Of a stretch of 64,000 bases of DNA, positions 35,601 through 44,304 are shown piece after piece; position 1 is the stretch's first letter, and every line of letters starts with the position of its first letter. The translations under genes were made by a program, and so were the position numbers. The notes beneath the pieces were generated by a model, which worked only from the letters and a program-made list of their open reading frames with translations, had not been told where the DNA came from and did no database searches. Source of the DNA: Cyclobacteriaceae bacterium (GTDB lineage Bacteria > Bacteroidota > Bacteroidia > Cytophagales > Cyclobacteriaceae). The DNA lies in assembly GCA_016787755.1 (NCBI GenBank), contig JAEUUA010000004.1, positions 62,001 through 126,000 on the forward strand, in the 5' to 3' direction.

Positions 35601-38220
35601 CGAACTGAAAGATGACAATCTGCTTGCTTATTCCTATCTTAGAATGAAAGGATTGAATCGCGCCCAAGGCAATATGAAAGTTGCTGATGACTACATCACG
35701 AAAGCGTTAGCGTTGTATAAAAAGATTAAGCAAGTGAAAGATATTGCCTACACACTTGCAGAGATTGGTAATGATGCTGCTTACGTGAAGGGAGATCATG
35801 AAAAAGCAATTCAATATTTTGATCAGGCCCAGGTAATTGCCGACACATTATCAGATCTTTCGTTGAAAGCCTATTTAATTGGATTGCGCGGTAACATTGC
35901 TTCCGAGATAGGAGATTTTAAAAAAGCATTAACCCTTTGCCAGGAAAGTCTGGATCTTTACAATAAAACAGATAATGAGTGGGGTTTGGCCGGAGTTTAT
36001 ATTGACATGGGAAATGTATACAAGCAACTAAGTGAATATGATCAGTCTCTTCGTTATCAGCAAAAGTCTGATAGTTTATATAAGAAAGTAAATTCAGAAT
36101 ATAGTCGGTTGGCTCCCCTAGCAAATATTGGAGCGGTGTACACCGCGCAGGGAGATTATAAAAAAGGACTTGAATACTACGAGAAGTCGCTGGCCATTAT
36201 GACAAAGGCGGGTGACTTCAATGAAAATGTTGGAATCATTCAGGCATCTATTGGTGAGTCGTATTATTATTTGAATAACTATCCGCAGTCAGAGAAGTGG
36301 ATGAAGGAATCGCTTACCACCTTTAACAAAGTGGGAGCTATAAGACCTAAAATGGAAGCTTTGGCTATAATGGGTCGATTAAAAATCGATGAAGAAAAAT
36401 TTGATGAAGCTGCCAGGTACTTGAAGGAAGGAATTCAAGGATCAAAAGAGAAGTCGCTCAGGGTTTCTTATGTTACGGGTGTAGGGCTTTTAGGTCAGCT
36501 GGAAGTAAGGCGCAAAAATTATCAAGAGGCCAAACCATTTTTGGAAGAGTGTGTAAAAACGTCACGTGAGATGGGTAAATACAACACTTTGTGGGAAAGT
36601 CTTTATTGGCTTGGAATGTTACACAAGGAGAATAAGCAATTGCCCGAGAGCCGTAAATATTTGGAGGAATCTATAGTGGTGATTGAGAAAATAAGAAATA
36701 AAGTTTCAGGTGGTGAAGAAGCACAAAAATTATTTTCCTCGGATAAAAATATACTTAAAGTGTATGAAGCATTGGTGGATGTGTTATTACAGTTGGGCGA
36801 GCCCGATGCTGCCATGAGCTATCTCCAAAAGAATAATGAAGACAACCTGAAAGCAAAGTTTAAGGGGCTGGATGTAAAGTTTGAAAATGAAGACAAGAAT
36901 AAAGTTCTGACTCAGGAACGGAGTATGAAGGCAAAATTGGATGGCATTGAACAACAAATAGCAAATGAAAAAGCAGTTGCCTCCGAAAAGCAAAATCTCG
37001 AAAAATTAAAAAATCTGGAAAGCACAAAAACAATTGCCGAAGGCGATTATCTCAAGTTTGTGAACCAGCAAGTAAATGTTCGGCCTGAACTCACTAAATA
37101 TTTTAATAACAGTATTCAGCCCGCTCAGCTGAAAGGGAAGAAGAAGCAAATTCCGAAAGACATGGCGTTGCTTTCGTATTTGGCAGGGGAAAATCAACTT
37201 TACATTTTTGTGGCTACTTCTGATACGGTGATTGCCAAGGTGGTGAATGTTACACGTGCCCAACTTGTTCGGAACATCAATGCTTCTCTTAACATGGTTA
37301 AGTTGAGTCAGGGAACGTTTGATAAGATTAATCTAAAAAGTGAGGAAGCGGAAAGAAGAGAATCCGTGTTAGCCGTAAGTCAAACGGATCCGGTATTAAA
37401 ACCTTTTGAAGATCTCTATCATTTCCTAATTGCGCCCGTAATTTCTGAAATAGTTGATAAGAAGCGGCTATGCATTATACCGAGTGGCTCACTGAGTTAC
37501 ATCCCGTTTCAATTGCTTGGCAAGACGATGAAGAATGGCAAGTTTAGTTTACTCATCAATCAATACGCGATATTCTATGCCAATTCAACAGATATGCTAC
37601 TCCGGCACATGAATACGGATGCCCGCGAATTTAATATTCTGGCATTCGGCAATCCGGATAAAACGTTGCCTTCTACTGAGAAAGAAGTGAATGATCTGAA
37701 AAAATTATTTCCAAACACTTCTGTGTTTGTGCAAGACGAGGCCACAGAAGACCGGGCAAAATATGCAGGCGAGGAATATAACATCATTCACTTTGCAACC
37801 CATGGTAATCTGGATTATGAAGATTTTGGTAAATCATTTCTTACCATGGCAAGCAATCCCGCCAAGGGAGAAGATGGCTTGCTTACGCTGGAGGAATTGT
37901 GGGGCATGGATGTTATGAGTCATTTAAACATCGTTGTGCTCTCGGCCTGTCAAACAGCAGTATCTAAAGGATCGGACGAAAGTTCACCGGTGAGCCCGGC
38001 CAGTGGATTTTTACAAAACGGAGTGAAGTCCGTGGTGGCCACGTTATGGAAAGTAGATGATGAAGCTACTGCGTTACTCATGGGCGACTTTTATAAAAAT
38101 ATTAAAACCATGGATGCCGTGGATGCGCTGCGTCTTGCTCAAGTCAGCCTTTCCAATAATCCAAAGTACTCGCATCCATTCTATTGGGCTGCGGCTGTGC
38201 TGTTGGGAGATTGGAGGTAA
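32635..38220 (+). CDS. Secreted giant TPR-CHAT protease candidate (1861 residues)
   Basis: The protein starts with a Sec signal peptide (cleavage near GGAQ), a beta-rich N-terminal domain (about 25-120; IDRGSELGLKSGD), about 30 tetratricopeptide-type helical repeats (residues about 275-1360), a coiled coil (about 1415-1470), and a CHAT caspase-like domain (about 1500-1861). The predicted catalytic pair is H1723 in HFATHG and C1772 in VVLSACQTA, both intact. The end HPFYWAAAVLLGDWR is typical of CHAT. No C-terminal membrane helix is seen. CHAT domains are clan-CD-like proteases that cut partner proteins; partner and trigger are unknown here. Standalone, so not a Craspase component. Confidence 0.88.
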   Translation: MKVRFCLLILFTVLIKTGGAQSKEYWFAFKISSVTKKSTNQFLIAIDRGSELGLKSGDAGEVWVTPQQGRTGDSHFVKKITLQEVKEKHATGLVETKDLLYVGDELFVKIATKRAVRTSYFYLMSYDILFLDESGKPYYTFEEIYEKDGYALRTEKFLAMQQAIHEQGKKLVEKGSTERIQAGKNKDKLLSEILVAADTLDVWNFLYHTSLAYKQTLGKSFSFVKEFSAYIQEGDRATATELKKLLIGVNPTMLEEHYTQYKRKITASLIKTWVNEAKELREAEKYVQAEEILAVCINLSEKLKDPYNVGLYSYELAVVFDNQNKYDRASEWLIYSSKQFKEANGFFGQGYSEHYLAFICEKNNQHELAMEHYKNALDLRQQLFKEDPSDESNQSTLHSTLTAIANLAKKQADFEFSKEYFLKALDHAKLTKNKKREATVLWDLGNLYEAMKLYAPAITSSEQAFQIYVELQDSSSQVEMKRNEAIFYNKMKKFPQAKESIATAVQIARRWNKPEKIAYTLDYQGLLCFEYKQYDCSIESYLESEGIYVSLRDTAQLIKAKKNLSKSYRDAKNVNQAIRKQQEITALIKPGDLSAKADALWEVALLHGNDYAKNPKKAISYYNEAITIYSRLKDTTNLATVYNNIGYQYRDLGDSINAYKSHQKAIALTTKRLAGQADSYERLGFSYQHFKNWKKSLQSHQEALRLYKVEGDFIKSGKAAENIASVYKETKEFENVGKYYKESIELYRQAGARSDEAESYWDYAFNLGNLRQYDEAIKNYRIAYGIYMEQLDSVNASVMLSNIGQDYWNKLDYEKAIKSHQAAIELAKLCNNQKQVASSWSKLASLYTESNNPVAATQALSNSVEALTTLNDSTLLSSAYHDLAESYLKSKDYVNSLEYYNRAISIRKALHDSANWALSVYGLAGVYQYKTEYKKSESQYQQSLQLYRKLKDKLNAAYSLANLGVLAQNADSDYKKANTYFQEAIKLSIELKDDNLLAYSYLRMKGLNRAQGNMKVADDYITKALALYKKIKQVKDIAYTLAEIGNDAAYVKGDHEKAIQYFDQAQVIADTLSDLSLKAYLIGLRGNIASEIGDFKKALTLCQESLDLYNKTDNEWGLAGVYIDMGNVYKQLSEYDQSLRYQQKSDSLYKKVNSEYSRLAPLANIGAVYTAQGDYKKGLEYYEKSLAIMTKAGDFNENVGIIQASIGESYYYLNNYPQSEKWMKESLTTFNKVGAIRPKMEALAIMGRLKIDEEKFDEAARYLKEGIQGSKEKSLRVSYVTGVGLLGQLEVRRKNYQEAKPFLEECVKTSREMGKYNTLWESLYWLGMLHKENKQLPESRKYLEESIVVIEKIRNKVSGGEEAQKLFSSDKNILKVYEALVDVLLQLGEPDAAMSYLQKNNEDNLKAKFKGLDVKFENEDKNKVLTQERSMKAKLDGIEQQIANEKAVASEKQNLEKLKNLESTKTIAEGDYLKFVNQQVNVRPELTKYFNNSIQPAQLKGKKKQIPKDMALLSYLAGENQLYIFVATSDTVIAKVVNVTRAQLVRNINASLNMVKLSQGTFDKINLKSEEAERRESVLAVSQTDPVLKPFEDLYHFLIAPVISEIVDKKRLCIIPSGSLSYIPFQLLGKTMKNGKFSLLINQYAIFYANSTDMLLRHMNTDAREFNILAFGNPDKTLPSTEKEVNDLKKLFPNTSVFVQDEATEDRAKYAGEEYNIIHFATHGNLDYEDFGKSFLTMASNPAKGEDGLLTLEELWGMDVMSHLNIVVLSACQTAVSKGSDESSPVSPASGFLQNGVKSVVATLWKVDDEATALLMGDFYKNIKTMDAVDALRLAQVSLSNNPKYSHPFYWAAAVLLGDWR

Positions 38221-38316
38221 ATACTTCATGACAGCCTGTGATTCTCAGGAATATATTTTAACTATCTTGGATGGCTTGTGCCGAAATAAGCATTTTATTA
38301 TTGTCTCACTGGTGGA

Positions 38317-38715
38317 ATGAAATCAAGAATAAAAGCAATTACGAAAGTGATCATTGCCTTGGAGGCAATGGCGTTCTTTATTCTTTTGTACACTTTCTTT
38401 TTAATGCCAATAGTAAGTTTTATACTGATTGTTTTGATATTATATGACTTACGATCAAGGGCGGATATGTTAATCATTTCTGCAGACGGAATAATTATTA
38501 GAAATTGGCTGACATTTGAGAAAAGGAGATACTCATATGATGATTTCGATAGGGTAGTTATGCATATGGATCCACTTGAACAATTTGGTCGATATAACCT
38601 TTATTTCTTAAAGAGAGATATCATTTTCAACAAAATAGCAGGACGAAATTTTAGCAACCTTGACGAAATGATTATTGAAATAGAAAGGCGAAAAATGGAG
38701 AATGATCGAAATTGA
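38317..38715 (+). CDS. Small membrane protein with PH-like tail
   Basis: The 132-residue protein has two closely spaced hydrophobic helices (about 10-43), then a soluble part beginning ADMLIISADGIIIRNWLTFEKR and DDFDRVVMH, which resembles the bacterial PH-like (bPH) proteins where a beta-rich domain follows two membrane helices. The assignment is by pattern only. It follows the CHAT gene by 96 bases on the same strand and could be co-transcribed with it. Confidence 0.55.
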   Translation: MKSRIKAITKVIIALEAMAFFILLYTFFLMPIVSFILIVLILYDLRSRADMLIISADGIIIRNWLTFEKRRYSYDDFDRVVMHMDPLEQFGRYNLYFLKRDIIFNKIAGRNFSNLDEMIIEIERRKMENDRN

Positions 38716-38775
38716 CCTTGTGCTTAAGCACCGAACCAATTTTAACACCAACACCTATCTCTGATTAAAATAATC

Positions 38776-39699
38776 TTATTTGCACGCTGCAGCAAAAGGC
38801 GCTGCCTCCTGATAACCTGCACCAAACGCTTTCTTAAAAGCATCACAGGCACCTGCTTTATCTTTCAGGCGTTGTTTGGTTATACCAATATTATAATAGG
38901 CAAGTCCATAACCGGGAGTGATCTCTAGTGCCTTGTTATAATCTTCGATGGCTTCTTGTGCAAGACCTTGCTCATCTTTTGCATCTCCACGGAAGACGTA
39001 TGCTTTTGCATAGGTTGGATCCAACTTGAGTGCACTCGTAAAGTCATCTACAGCCTTTGGATATTCTTCAGTCATGTAATACGCATCACCCCGATCCATA
39101 AAGAACTTAACAACCATTGGGTCTAATGCAATTGCCTGGCTGTAATGAGGAATAGCACCAGCAAAATCTTTTTGATCAAACTTTACATTGCCCAAACCAT
39201 AATGTGCACTCGCGAATTTAGGATCCAATGAAATTGCTTTCTCAAAATCGGGTTGCGCTAACTCAGGATTACTTTTTAAGATATAGGCATCACCTCTTCC
39301 TGAATAGGCTACCACAAGATTATTATTTTTGTTAATCGCAATAGTATAGTTATCAATAGCGGCATCATACAGTTCTACATTAAAATAGCAATCGGCAAGA
39401 TCTGCATAGATTTTACCAAGTTCCGCATCATTTTGACTATCCTTGGGCCAGTGCTCAATGGACTTTGTGTAATCTGAGATGGCACCTTGATAGTTGTTAA
39501 TGTTATAACGAGCGCTGCCGCGAGTTGCTAATGCTTCGGCATGATCTGGAGTAAGTTGTAGAACAGAATCAAAATTGGCAATGGCCAATTCATAATTTTT
39601 CTGATTGAAGGCTTCCTTTCCCTTCTTTAGATAATCGTCACTTTTACTGCATGATAGTAGTGCAGCGGATACGATAAAGAGACCAATTAGTTTTTTCAT
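38776..39699 (-). CDS. TPR lipoprotein
   Basis: From MKKLIGL the protein has 307 residues. A lipobox (ALLSC) ends the signal peptide, and eight or so TPR motifs follow (for example YELAIANFDSVLQLTPDHAEAL, SARYNINNYQGAISDYTKSI). TPR lipoproteins act as periplasmic scaffolds for envelope or peptidoglycan machines. An eight-codon longer start exists (39723) but the ATG at 39699 sits right before a canonical signal sequence. It shares no partner gene. Confidence 0.85.
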   Translation of the reverse strand: MKKLIGLFIVSAALLSCSKSDDYLKKGKEAFNQKNYELAIANFDSVLQLTPDHAEALATRGSARYNINNYQGAISDYTKSIEHWPKDSQNDAELGKIYADLADCYFNVELYDAAIDNYTIAINKNNNLVVAYSGRGDAYILKSNPELAQPDFEKAISLDPKFASAHYGLGNVKFDQKDFAGAIPHYSQAIALDPMVVKFFMDRGDAYYMTEEYPKAVDDFTSALKLDPTYAKAYVFRGDAKDEQGLAQEAIEDYNKALEITPGYGLAYYNIGITKQRLKDKAGACDAFKKAFGAGYQEAAPFAAACK

Positions 39700-39741
39700 A
39701 TGGATAGAAATTTGTTGCCTCAATTGCCTGCTTCGTGAAAA

Positions 39742-39802
39742 CTTTGTGTCTTAGCGCCTTTGAGGTTCGTTTTTTTAACCACGAAGTCGCTAAGGCACAA
39801 GG
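39742..39802. repeat. Long imperfect inverted repeat (26-base arms)
   Basis: Left arm 39742-39767 and right arm 39777-39802 pair at 21 of 26 positions around a CGTTTTTTT loop. The arms contain the CTTTGTGTCTTAGCG / CGCTAAGGCACAAGG words that recur in intergenic repeats of many Bacteroidota. It may end the aspS transcript or be a non-autonomous repeat. Confidence 0.55.
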
Positions 39803-39825
39803 AAAAACACAAGGTGTTTCATTAC

Positions 39826-41610
39826 TTAAGACTTAATTTTTACATCAATGCTCAATTCCTTCAATTGCTCCGCTGAGATAGTTGATGGTGTATCAATCAT
39901 CATATCACGACCTGAATTATTTTTAGGGAAAGCTATGAAGTCTCTGATAGAATCCGAACCACCAAAAAGTGAGCACAAGCGATCAAACCCAAAGGCAATA
40001 CCTCCGTGTGGAGGTGCACCAAACTCAAAGGCATCCATTAAAAAGCCAAATTGTTTTTTCGCTTCTTCATCGCTAAAGCCCAACTTACTAAACATCAATT
40101 GCTGCGTTGCCCGATCATGAATACGAATAGATCCACCACCCACTTCCGTTCCGTTGATCACCATGTCGTATGCATTGGCGCGCACCTTACCGGGGTCGCT
40201 ATCCAGTAAATGCATGTCATCTGGCTTTGGTGAAGTAAACGGGTGATGCATGGCATGCCATCTGTTGATTTCTTCATTCCATTCCAACAAGGGAAAGTCA
40301 ATTACCCAAAGTGCAGAAAATTTATTCTTATCGCGAAGACCTAGCACTTCGCCCATACGCAAGCGTAATTCACTCAACGCTTTTTGAGTCTTTTCTTTTT
40401 CACCAGAAAGTACCAACATTAAATCACCAGCTTGGGCATTCATTAGTTCTGCCCACTTCCTTAAATCGTCAGCCGTATAGAATTTATCTACCGAGGATTT
40501 AAATGTACCATCAGCTTTACATTGCACATACACGAGACCTTTCGCACCAATCTGCGGCTTCTTAACAAACTCCGTAAGTTCATCCAATTGCTTGCGGGTG
40601 TATTCTGCACATCTTTTCGCGCAAATACCTACCACTAATTCTGCACTATCAAATACCTGAAATCCTTTTCCTCTCACTAGGTCAACTCCTCTCTCCTCTG
40701 GAGAGGGGTAGGGGGTGAGGTTCACAAACTTCATGTCGAAGCGTGTATCCGGTTTATCAGAACCATAATACTTCATGGCATCGTCATAACTCATGTGCGG
40801 TACCGCAGGCATGTCAATTCCTTTCACGGTTTTAAATAGATGTCGTACCAATCCTTCGAAGGTTGATAAAATATCTTCTTGCGTAATGAAGGCCATCTCG
40901 CAGTCTATCTGTGTAAACTCGGGTTGACGATCGGCACGCAAGTCCTCATCGCGAAAGCATTTTACAATTTGATAGTAACGATCAAAGCCCGACACCATCA
41001 ACAATTGCTTAAATGTTTGCGGGGATTGTGGTAGTGCGTAAAACTCACCGGGGTTCATGCGCGATGGCACAACAAAATCGCGCGCACCTTCCGGTGTTGA
41101 CTTAATCAACACGGGTGTTTCTACTTCAATAAAATCTAAACCATCTAAGTATATGCGGGTTTGTTGCGCCATTTTATGACGGAGTTGCAAATTTTCACGC
41201 ACTGAATTTCTGCGCAAGTCGAGGTAGCGATATTTCATGCGTAGATCATCACCACCATCGGTATTATCTTCAATGGTGAAGGGTGGCACTTTGGATGAGT
41301 TCAAGATTTCAAGGGAAGAAACTTTTACCTCTACATCGCCTGTAAGCATTTTGTCGTTTTTAGACAATCGTTCGACTACCAGACCACTGACTTTTAACAC
41401 ATATTCGCGTCCCGTTTCGCGGGCAATTTTCAACAGGCTTGCGTCTGTCTTTCCTTCTTCCAAAAACAATTGAGTTATTCCATAGCGATCACGCAAATCA
41501 ATCCATAGTAAGCTGCCTTTATCACGGGTACGCTGTACCCAGCCGGTGAGGGTTACTTCTTTGTTTACGTCAGTTATCCGAAGCTGGCCGCAGGTATGAG
41601 TTCTTAACAT
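39826..41610 (-). CDS. aspS: Aspartyl-tRNA synthetase with an in-frame insertion
   Basis: This 594-residue class II synthetase of the bacterial type charges tRNA-Asp. It has the N-terminal OB anticodon domain ([21 protein letters not shown]), motif 2 region ([18 protein letters not shown]), the GAD insertion domain and motif 3 ([14 protein letters not shown]). In the GAD-proximal part, FVNLT (296-299) is followed by [11 protein letters not shown], about 11 residues missing from the family, before [14 protein letters not shown] resumes. That stretch translates a palindromic element. The gene is otherwise intact and must be functional in the cell. Confidence 0.95.
   Translation of the reverse strand: MLRTHTCGQLRITDVNKEVTLTGWVQRTRDKGSLLWIDLRDRYGITQLFLEEGKTDASLLKIARETGREYVLKVSGLVVERLSKNDKMLTGDVEVKVSSLEILNSSKVPPFTIEDNTDGGDDLRMKYRYLDLRRNSVRENLQLRHKMAQQTRIYLDGLDFIEVETPVLIKSTPEGARDFVVPSRMNPGEFYALPQSPQTFKQLLMVSGFDRYYQIVKCFRDEDLRADRQPEFTQIDCEMAFITQEDILSTFEGLVRHLFKTVKGIDMPAVPHMSYDDAMKYYGSDKPDTRFDMKFVNLTPYPSPEERGVDLVRGKGFQVFDSAELVVGICAKRCAEYTRKQLDELTEFVKKPQIGAKGLVYVQCKADGTFKSSVDKFYTADDLRKWAELMNAQAGDLMLVLSGEKEKTQKALSELRLRMGEVLGLRDKNKFSALWVIDFPLLEWNEEINRWHAMHHPFTSPKPDDMHLLDSDPGKVRANAYDMVINGTEVGGGSIRIHDRATQQLMFSKLGFSDEEAKKQFGFLMDAFEFGAPPHGGIAFGFDRLCSLFGGSDSIRDFIAFPKNNSGRDMMIDTPSTISAEQLKELSIDVKIKS
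40684..40722 (-). repeat. Palindromic repeat-like insertion inside aspS
   Basis: The bases encode [13 protein letters not shown] (residues 298-310) and contain the perfect arms CTCTCC (40691-40696) and GGAGAG (40700-40705). Its sequence matches the LTPxPSPxERG-coding repeats found, mostly between genes, in many Bacteroidota. The frame is preserved. Confidence 0.6.
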
Positions 41611-41632
41611 AGTAAATGCTTAAATTTGGGCG

Positions 41633-41640
41633 CAAAATTA
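41633..41640 (-). promoter_or_regulatory. Possible -7 element of aspS
   Basis: TAATTTTG on the minus strand matches the TAnnTTTG consensus 22 bases before the aspS ATG. The -33 element is weak (CTG at 19-base spacing). Confidence 0.35.
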
Positions 41641-41692
41641 ATAAACCTAGCACGTTATACAGTATGCCAATCACTTTCGTTTTAATATAACT

Positions 41693-42241
41693 ATGAAGAA
41701 AATATTGATATTCCTTTTACTTTTCGGCCTTTTTGGCTTTGCCCCTGATAAATTGAAAAAAACAAAAGTGGCTGAGGGAGTCACCATTCTATTGCCGGAA
41801 GAACTTGCGCCCATGACCCCTGATGATATTGCGCTGCGGTATCCTTCTGTAAGGTCTCCCCTGGCAGCCTTTACTGATGTGAATCGGACGCTTGATTTCA
41901 GTATAAATATCTCTGCTACTCAATGGCCTGATGGTGATTTAGTGATGGCCCAAAAATTTTTCAAAGCTGGATTCACCAATCTTTTCGATCGGGTGGATAT
42001 ACTGGATGAAGGGATTCACGAGATAAATAAAAAGAAACTTATCTTCTTTGAATTTGAATCCCGCGTAAATGGAAATAGAATGACATTAGGCGAACAACAA
42101 CCTGTATTTCGATATTCCTACATTCAATATCTGGTTGAGCCAGGACGCACCCTCGTATTTTCTTTTAATTGTCCAAAAGCCACAAAAGAAGATTGGCAAG
42201 CCACCGTGCGTAAAATGATGAAGTCGTTAAAGATCAAATAA
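41693..42241 (+). CDS. Exported protein of unknown function, possibly DcrB/PsbP-like
   Basis: The 182-residue protein has a signal peptide (ILIFLLLFGLFGF) and then a single alpha/beta domain (EGVTILLPEELAPMTPDDIALRYP, NRTLDFSINISATQWPDG, KKLIFFEFESRVNG, TLVFSFNCPKATKEDW). The order of strands resembles DcrB/PsbP-type folds, but this is pattern-based. It is divergent from aspS and 11 bases upstream of the next unknown gene, so the pair may be one transcript. Confidence 0.6.
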   Translation: MKKILIFLLLFGLFGFAPDKLKKTKVAEGVTILLPEELAPMTPDDIALRYPSVRSPLAAFTDVNRTLDFSINISATQWPDGDLVMAQKFFKAGFTNLFDRVDILDEGIHEINKKKLIFFEFESRVNGNRMTLGEQQPVFRYSYIQYLVEPGRTLVFSFNCPKATKEDWQATVRKMMKSLKIK

Positions 42242-42252
42242 TATCAAATTAT

Positions 42253-42816
42253 ATGTATAAGTCGGCTTTTTTTCTAAAAGTATTCTTGATCTGGATGTCT
42301 GCTTTCGGCAGTATTTTGATTTATGAAGGCTGCTGTGGGCGACCTGATTTTCCTTATCAAGAAATCACGAGCATTGAATTATTCCTAGCAAAAAATCAAC
42401 TCGACAATTCGGATTCATTGAAAATTCAAATAATCCCTACTCAATTTAAATACCATGCCATGGCAGCTGGCACAATCTCATCAGCCTTTGCTTGGCAGTG
42501 CGAGTCTGACGGGTACTTAGGAGTTAAGCATAAGTTCACGGAGATAGAAATAACGAGCAATCAAGATTTTGATGGCACCCATAGCGCTGGTGTAGCCTTA
42601 AATGATCTGTTTTTTGTAAAATCCTCTTTCGGAAATAACATCATTTCGCTTACTGGCAGTACCCCTGTAGATTCGTTAGTTAGGCTTTTGACAAACGGTG
42701 AATTTCTCATTACCGATAAAAGACCTTCAATTAATTTGACTCATCAATTGACTATTCGCATTCAGAATGAGAATAACACCCATGTTTCTTCCACTGTTAA
42801 TGTCAGTTGGAAATGA
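42253..42816 (+). CDS. Exported protein of unknown function
   Basis: The 187-residue protein has a hydrophobic N-terminus (LKVFLIWMSAFGSILIYEGCC) that looks like a signal or lipoprotein region, though the double cysteine is not a clean lipobox. The rest is predicted beta-rich (ITSIELFLAKNQLDNSDSLKIQII, GEFLITDKRPSINLTHQLTIRI), with a final VSSTVNVSWK. No family recognised. Its TGA overlaps the tadA ATG (ATGA). Confidence 0.5.
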   Translation: MYKSAFFLKVFLIWMSAFGSILIYEGCCGRPDFPYQEITSIELFLAKNQLDNSDSLKIQIIPTQFKYHAMAAGTISSAFAWQCESDGYLGVKHKFTEIEITSNQDFDGTHSAGVALNDLFFVKSSFGNNIISLTGSTPVDSLVRLLTNGEFLITDKRPSINLTHQLTIRIQNENNTHVSSTVNVSWK

Positions 42817-43265
42817 GTATGGACAGTCTTTATTCAGATGAGTATTTCATGCATGAAGCTTTGAGGGAAGCCCGCAAAGCTTTTGACTTAAATGAAGTAC
42901 CCGTGGGGGCTGTAGTGGTGTGTCAGAATAAAATTATTGGCCGCGCACACAACCAAACCGAGCAGCTTACCGATTCAACCGCTCATGCGGAAATGCTTGC
43001 TCTAACAGCAGCATCTCATTTTTTGGGTTCAAAATATTTGAATGAATGCACACTCTATGTTACGCTGGAACCGTGTGTAATGTGTGCAGGAGCTTTGCAC
43101 TGGGTGCAATTGCAAAAGTTGGTGTTTGGTTCTAAGGATATTCAACGCGGCTATTCTCTTGTTGAAAAGAACTTACTTCACCCGAAAACGGAAGTAGTTA
43201 ATGGAGTGGCAGCGGTGGAAAGCAAAGAGTTACTCAATCAGTTCTTTGCAAAACTCAGAGAGTAA
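42813..43265 (+). CDS. tadA: tRNA adenosine-34 deaminase
   Basis: The protein (150 residues from the ATG overlapping the previous stop) has the cytidine-deaminase-like zinc site: HAE at 58-60 with proton-shuttling Glu60, and PCVMC at 87-91. It deaminates A34 to inosine in tRNA-Arg(ACG), an essential activity. EVPVGAVVV and GALHWVQL are further family blocks. A TTG start six bases upstream is possible but weaker. Confidence 0.92.
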   Translation: MSMDSLYSDEYFMHEALREARKAFDLNEVPVGAVVVCQNKIIGRAHNQTEQLTDSTAHAEMLALTAASHFLGSKYLNECTLYVTLEPCVMCAGALHWVQLQKLVFGSKDIQRGYSLVEKNLLHPKTEVVNGVAAVESKELLNQFFAKLRE

Positions 43266-43292
43266 CTCTTTAAATATGTTAGCGGAAGGAAT

Positions 43293-43523
43293 TTAAGCCT
43301 CTTTAGCAGCTTTCTTCGCTTTTGCTTTATCGTCTACTCTTTTGCCGTTTTTGTGCTCACCCATCAGGATCACATCTTTGGTCATTTCATATTGCTTGGC
43401 TGCCTGCATCATAGCCTGATGGCTTTCGCGGATCAAAATAGTGCCTGATTTTGCACCTTTGTTTCGCACTTCTAGCCAAAATCCGTCTTTTTTCTTCTTT
43501 GGTAGTACAGGAGGTCTTCCCAT
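43293..43523 (-). CDS. Small basic protein of unknown function
   Basis: The 76-residue protein is rich in lysine, with ends MGRPPVLPKKKKDGFWLEV and KRVDDKAKAKKAAKEA. Charge suggests nucleic-acid or ribosome binding, but no motif confirms it. It converges on tadA with a 27-base gap and has no partner gene. The clean reading frame and consistent codon use support a real gene. Confidence 0.6.
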   Translation of the reverse strand: MGRPPVLPKKKKDGFWLEVRNKGAKSGTILIRESHQAMMQAAKQYEMTKDVILMGEHKNGKRVDDKAKAKKAAKEA

Positions 43524-43655
43524 GATAGTATGTTTTTAGCGTTTATTTGGCCTTTTGGCCTATTAATTAAACCCACGAACCCGTGTTTTGGTTCAGGTGG
43601 CGCGAAGATATCAAATTTTGAGGAAATTTGGTTACCACATTCAAAGAAGGGAAGA

Positions 43656-44297
43656 TCAAGCCAGATACGAAGGAATCTTGACCCCTGCCTTTAAATCAGG
43701 GTCTGGAATTAGCCCTTTTCTTTCAATTTTTAAAGGTTGAACACCAGCCCAAACATTTAGATCATAATCTTCCTCGTCATCCTTAGGCGCGCCTACCCGT
43801 ATTTTAGCAGATGCTTCTGTAATTTCGAAAGACAACACCATGGTTGCTTTCCATTCATTCTCATTGGGCTTTCGGATATCGTTCCAACGGCCAGGACACA
43901 TTTTGTTGGTAAAGACTTCCAATGCTTTATAGAGTTCGTCTTTGTCGGTAACAACATTCGGTTCAGCAAAAATTGTTACCGATCTATAATTTACGGAGTG
44001 ATGAAAGGCTGAACGAGCCAACACCATTCCATCAATAAGGGTTACGCTGATACATACGGGTAGCTTTTTTGTTTGCAACTCGCGCATATAAAAACTACCC
44101 ACCGAACCATGTATGTAGATTTTATTTTCAATCCGCACGAAGCCGGTAGGTATTTGAAAAGGTTGATTGTCATTTGAATAAGCAACAGTGCAGAAGAGTG
44201 CTTCATCTAAGATGGAGTAAACAGTTTTTTTATCGTAAACACCCCGCTTGGGTAGGCGTGTGATTTTTGTTTTGTCTGTAACCGGGTATGAACTCAT
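43656..44297 (-). CDS. Pyridoxamine-phosphate-oxidase-fold flavin-binding protein
   Basis: This 213-residue protein belongs to the PNPOx-like family of FMN-binding split-barrel proteins (LFCTVAYSNDNQPFQIPTGF, NKIYIHGSVGSFYMREL, LARSAFHHSVNYRSV). Such proteins are often annotated flavin-nucleotide-binding or nitroimidazole-resistance-type reductases. No specific substrate can be named. It is the last gene of the branched-chain aminotransferase operon, 7 bases after the dehydrogenase. Confidence 0.75.
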   Translation of the reverse strand: MSSYPVTDKTKITRLPKRGVYDKKTVYSILDEALFCTVAYSNDNQPFQIPTGFVRIENKIYIHGSVGSFYMRELQTKKLPVCISVTLIDGMVLARSAFHHSVNYRSVTIFAEPNVVTDKDELYKALEVFTNKMCPGRWNDIRKPNENEWKATMVLSFEITEASAKIRVGAPKDDEEDYDLNVWAGVQPLKIERKGLIPDPDLKAGVKIPSYLA

Positions 44298-44304
44298 AGG
44301 TTGC

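Noticed and set aside
32635..38220. CHAT protein as part of a type III-E CRISPR (Craspase) or gasdermin defence system
   Set aside because: No Cas, Csx30, gasdermin-like or CRISPR sequence lies nearby, and the protein has a secretion signal.
40691..40705. Transcription terminator inside aspS
   Set aside because: Short stem, no T run, and the frame is open through it; an inserted repeat explains it better.
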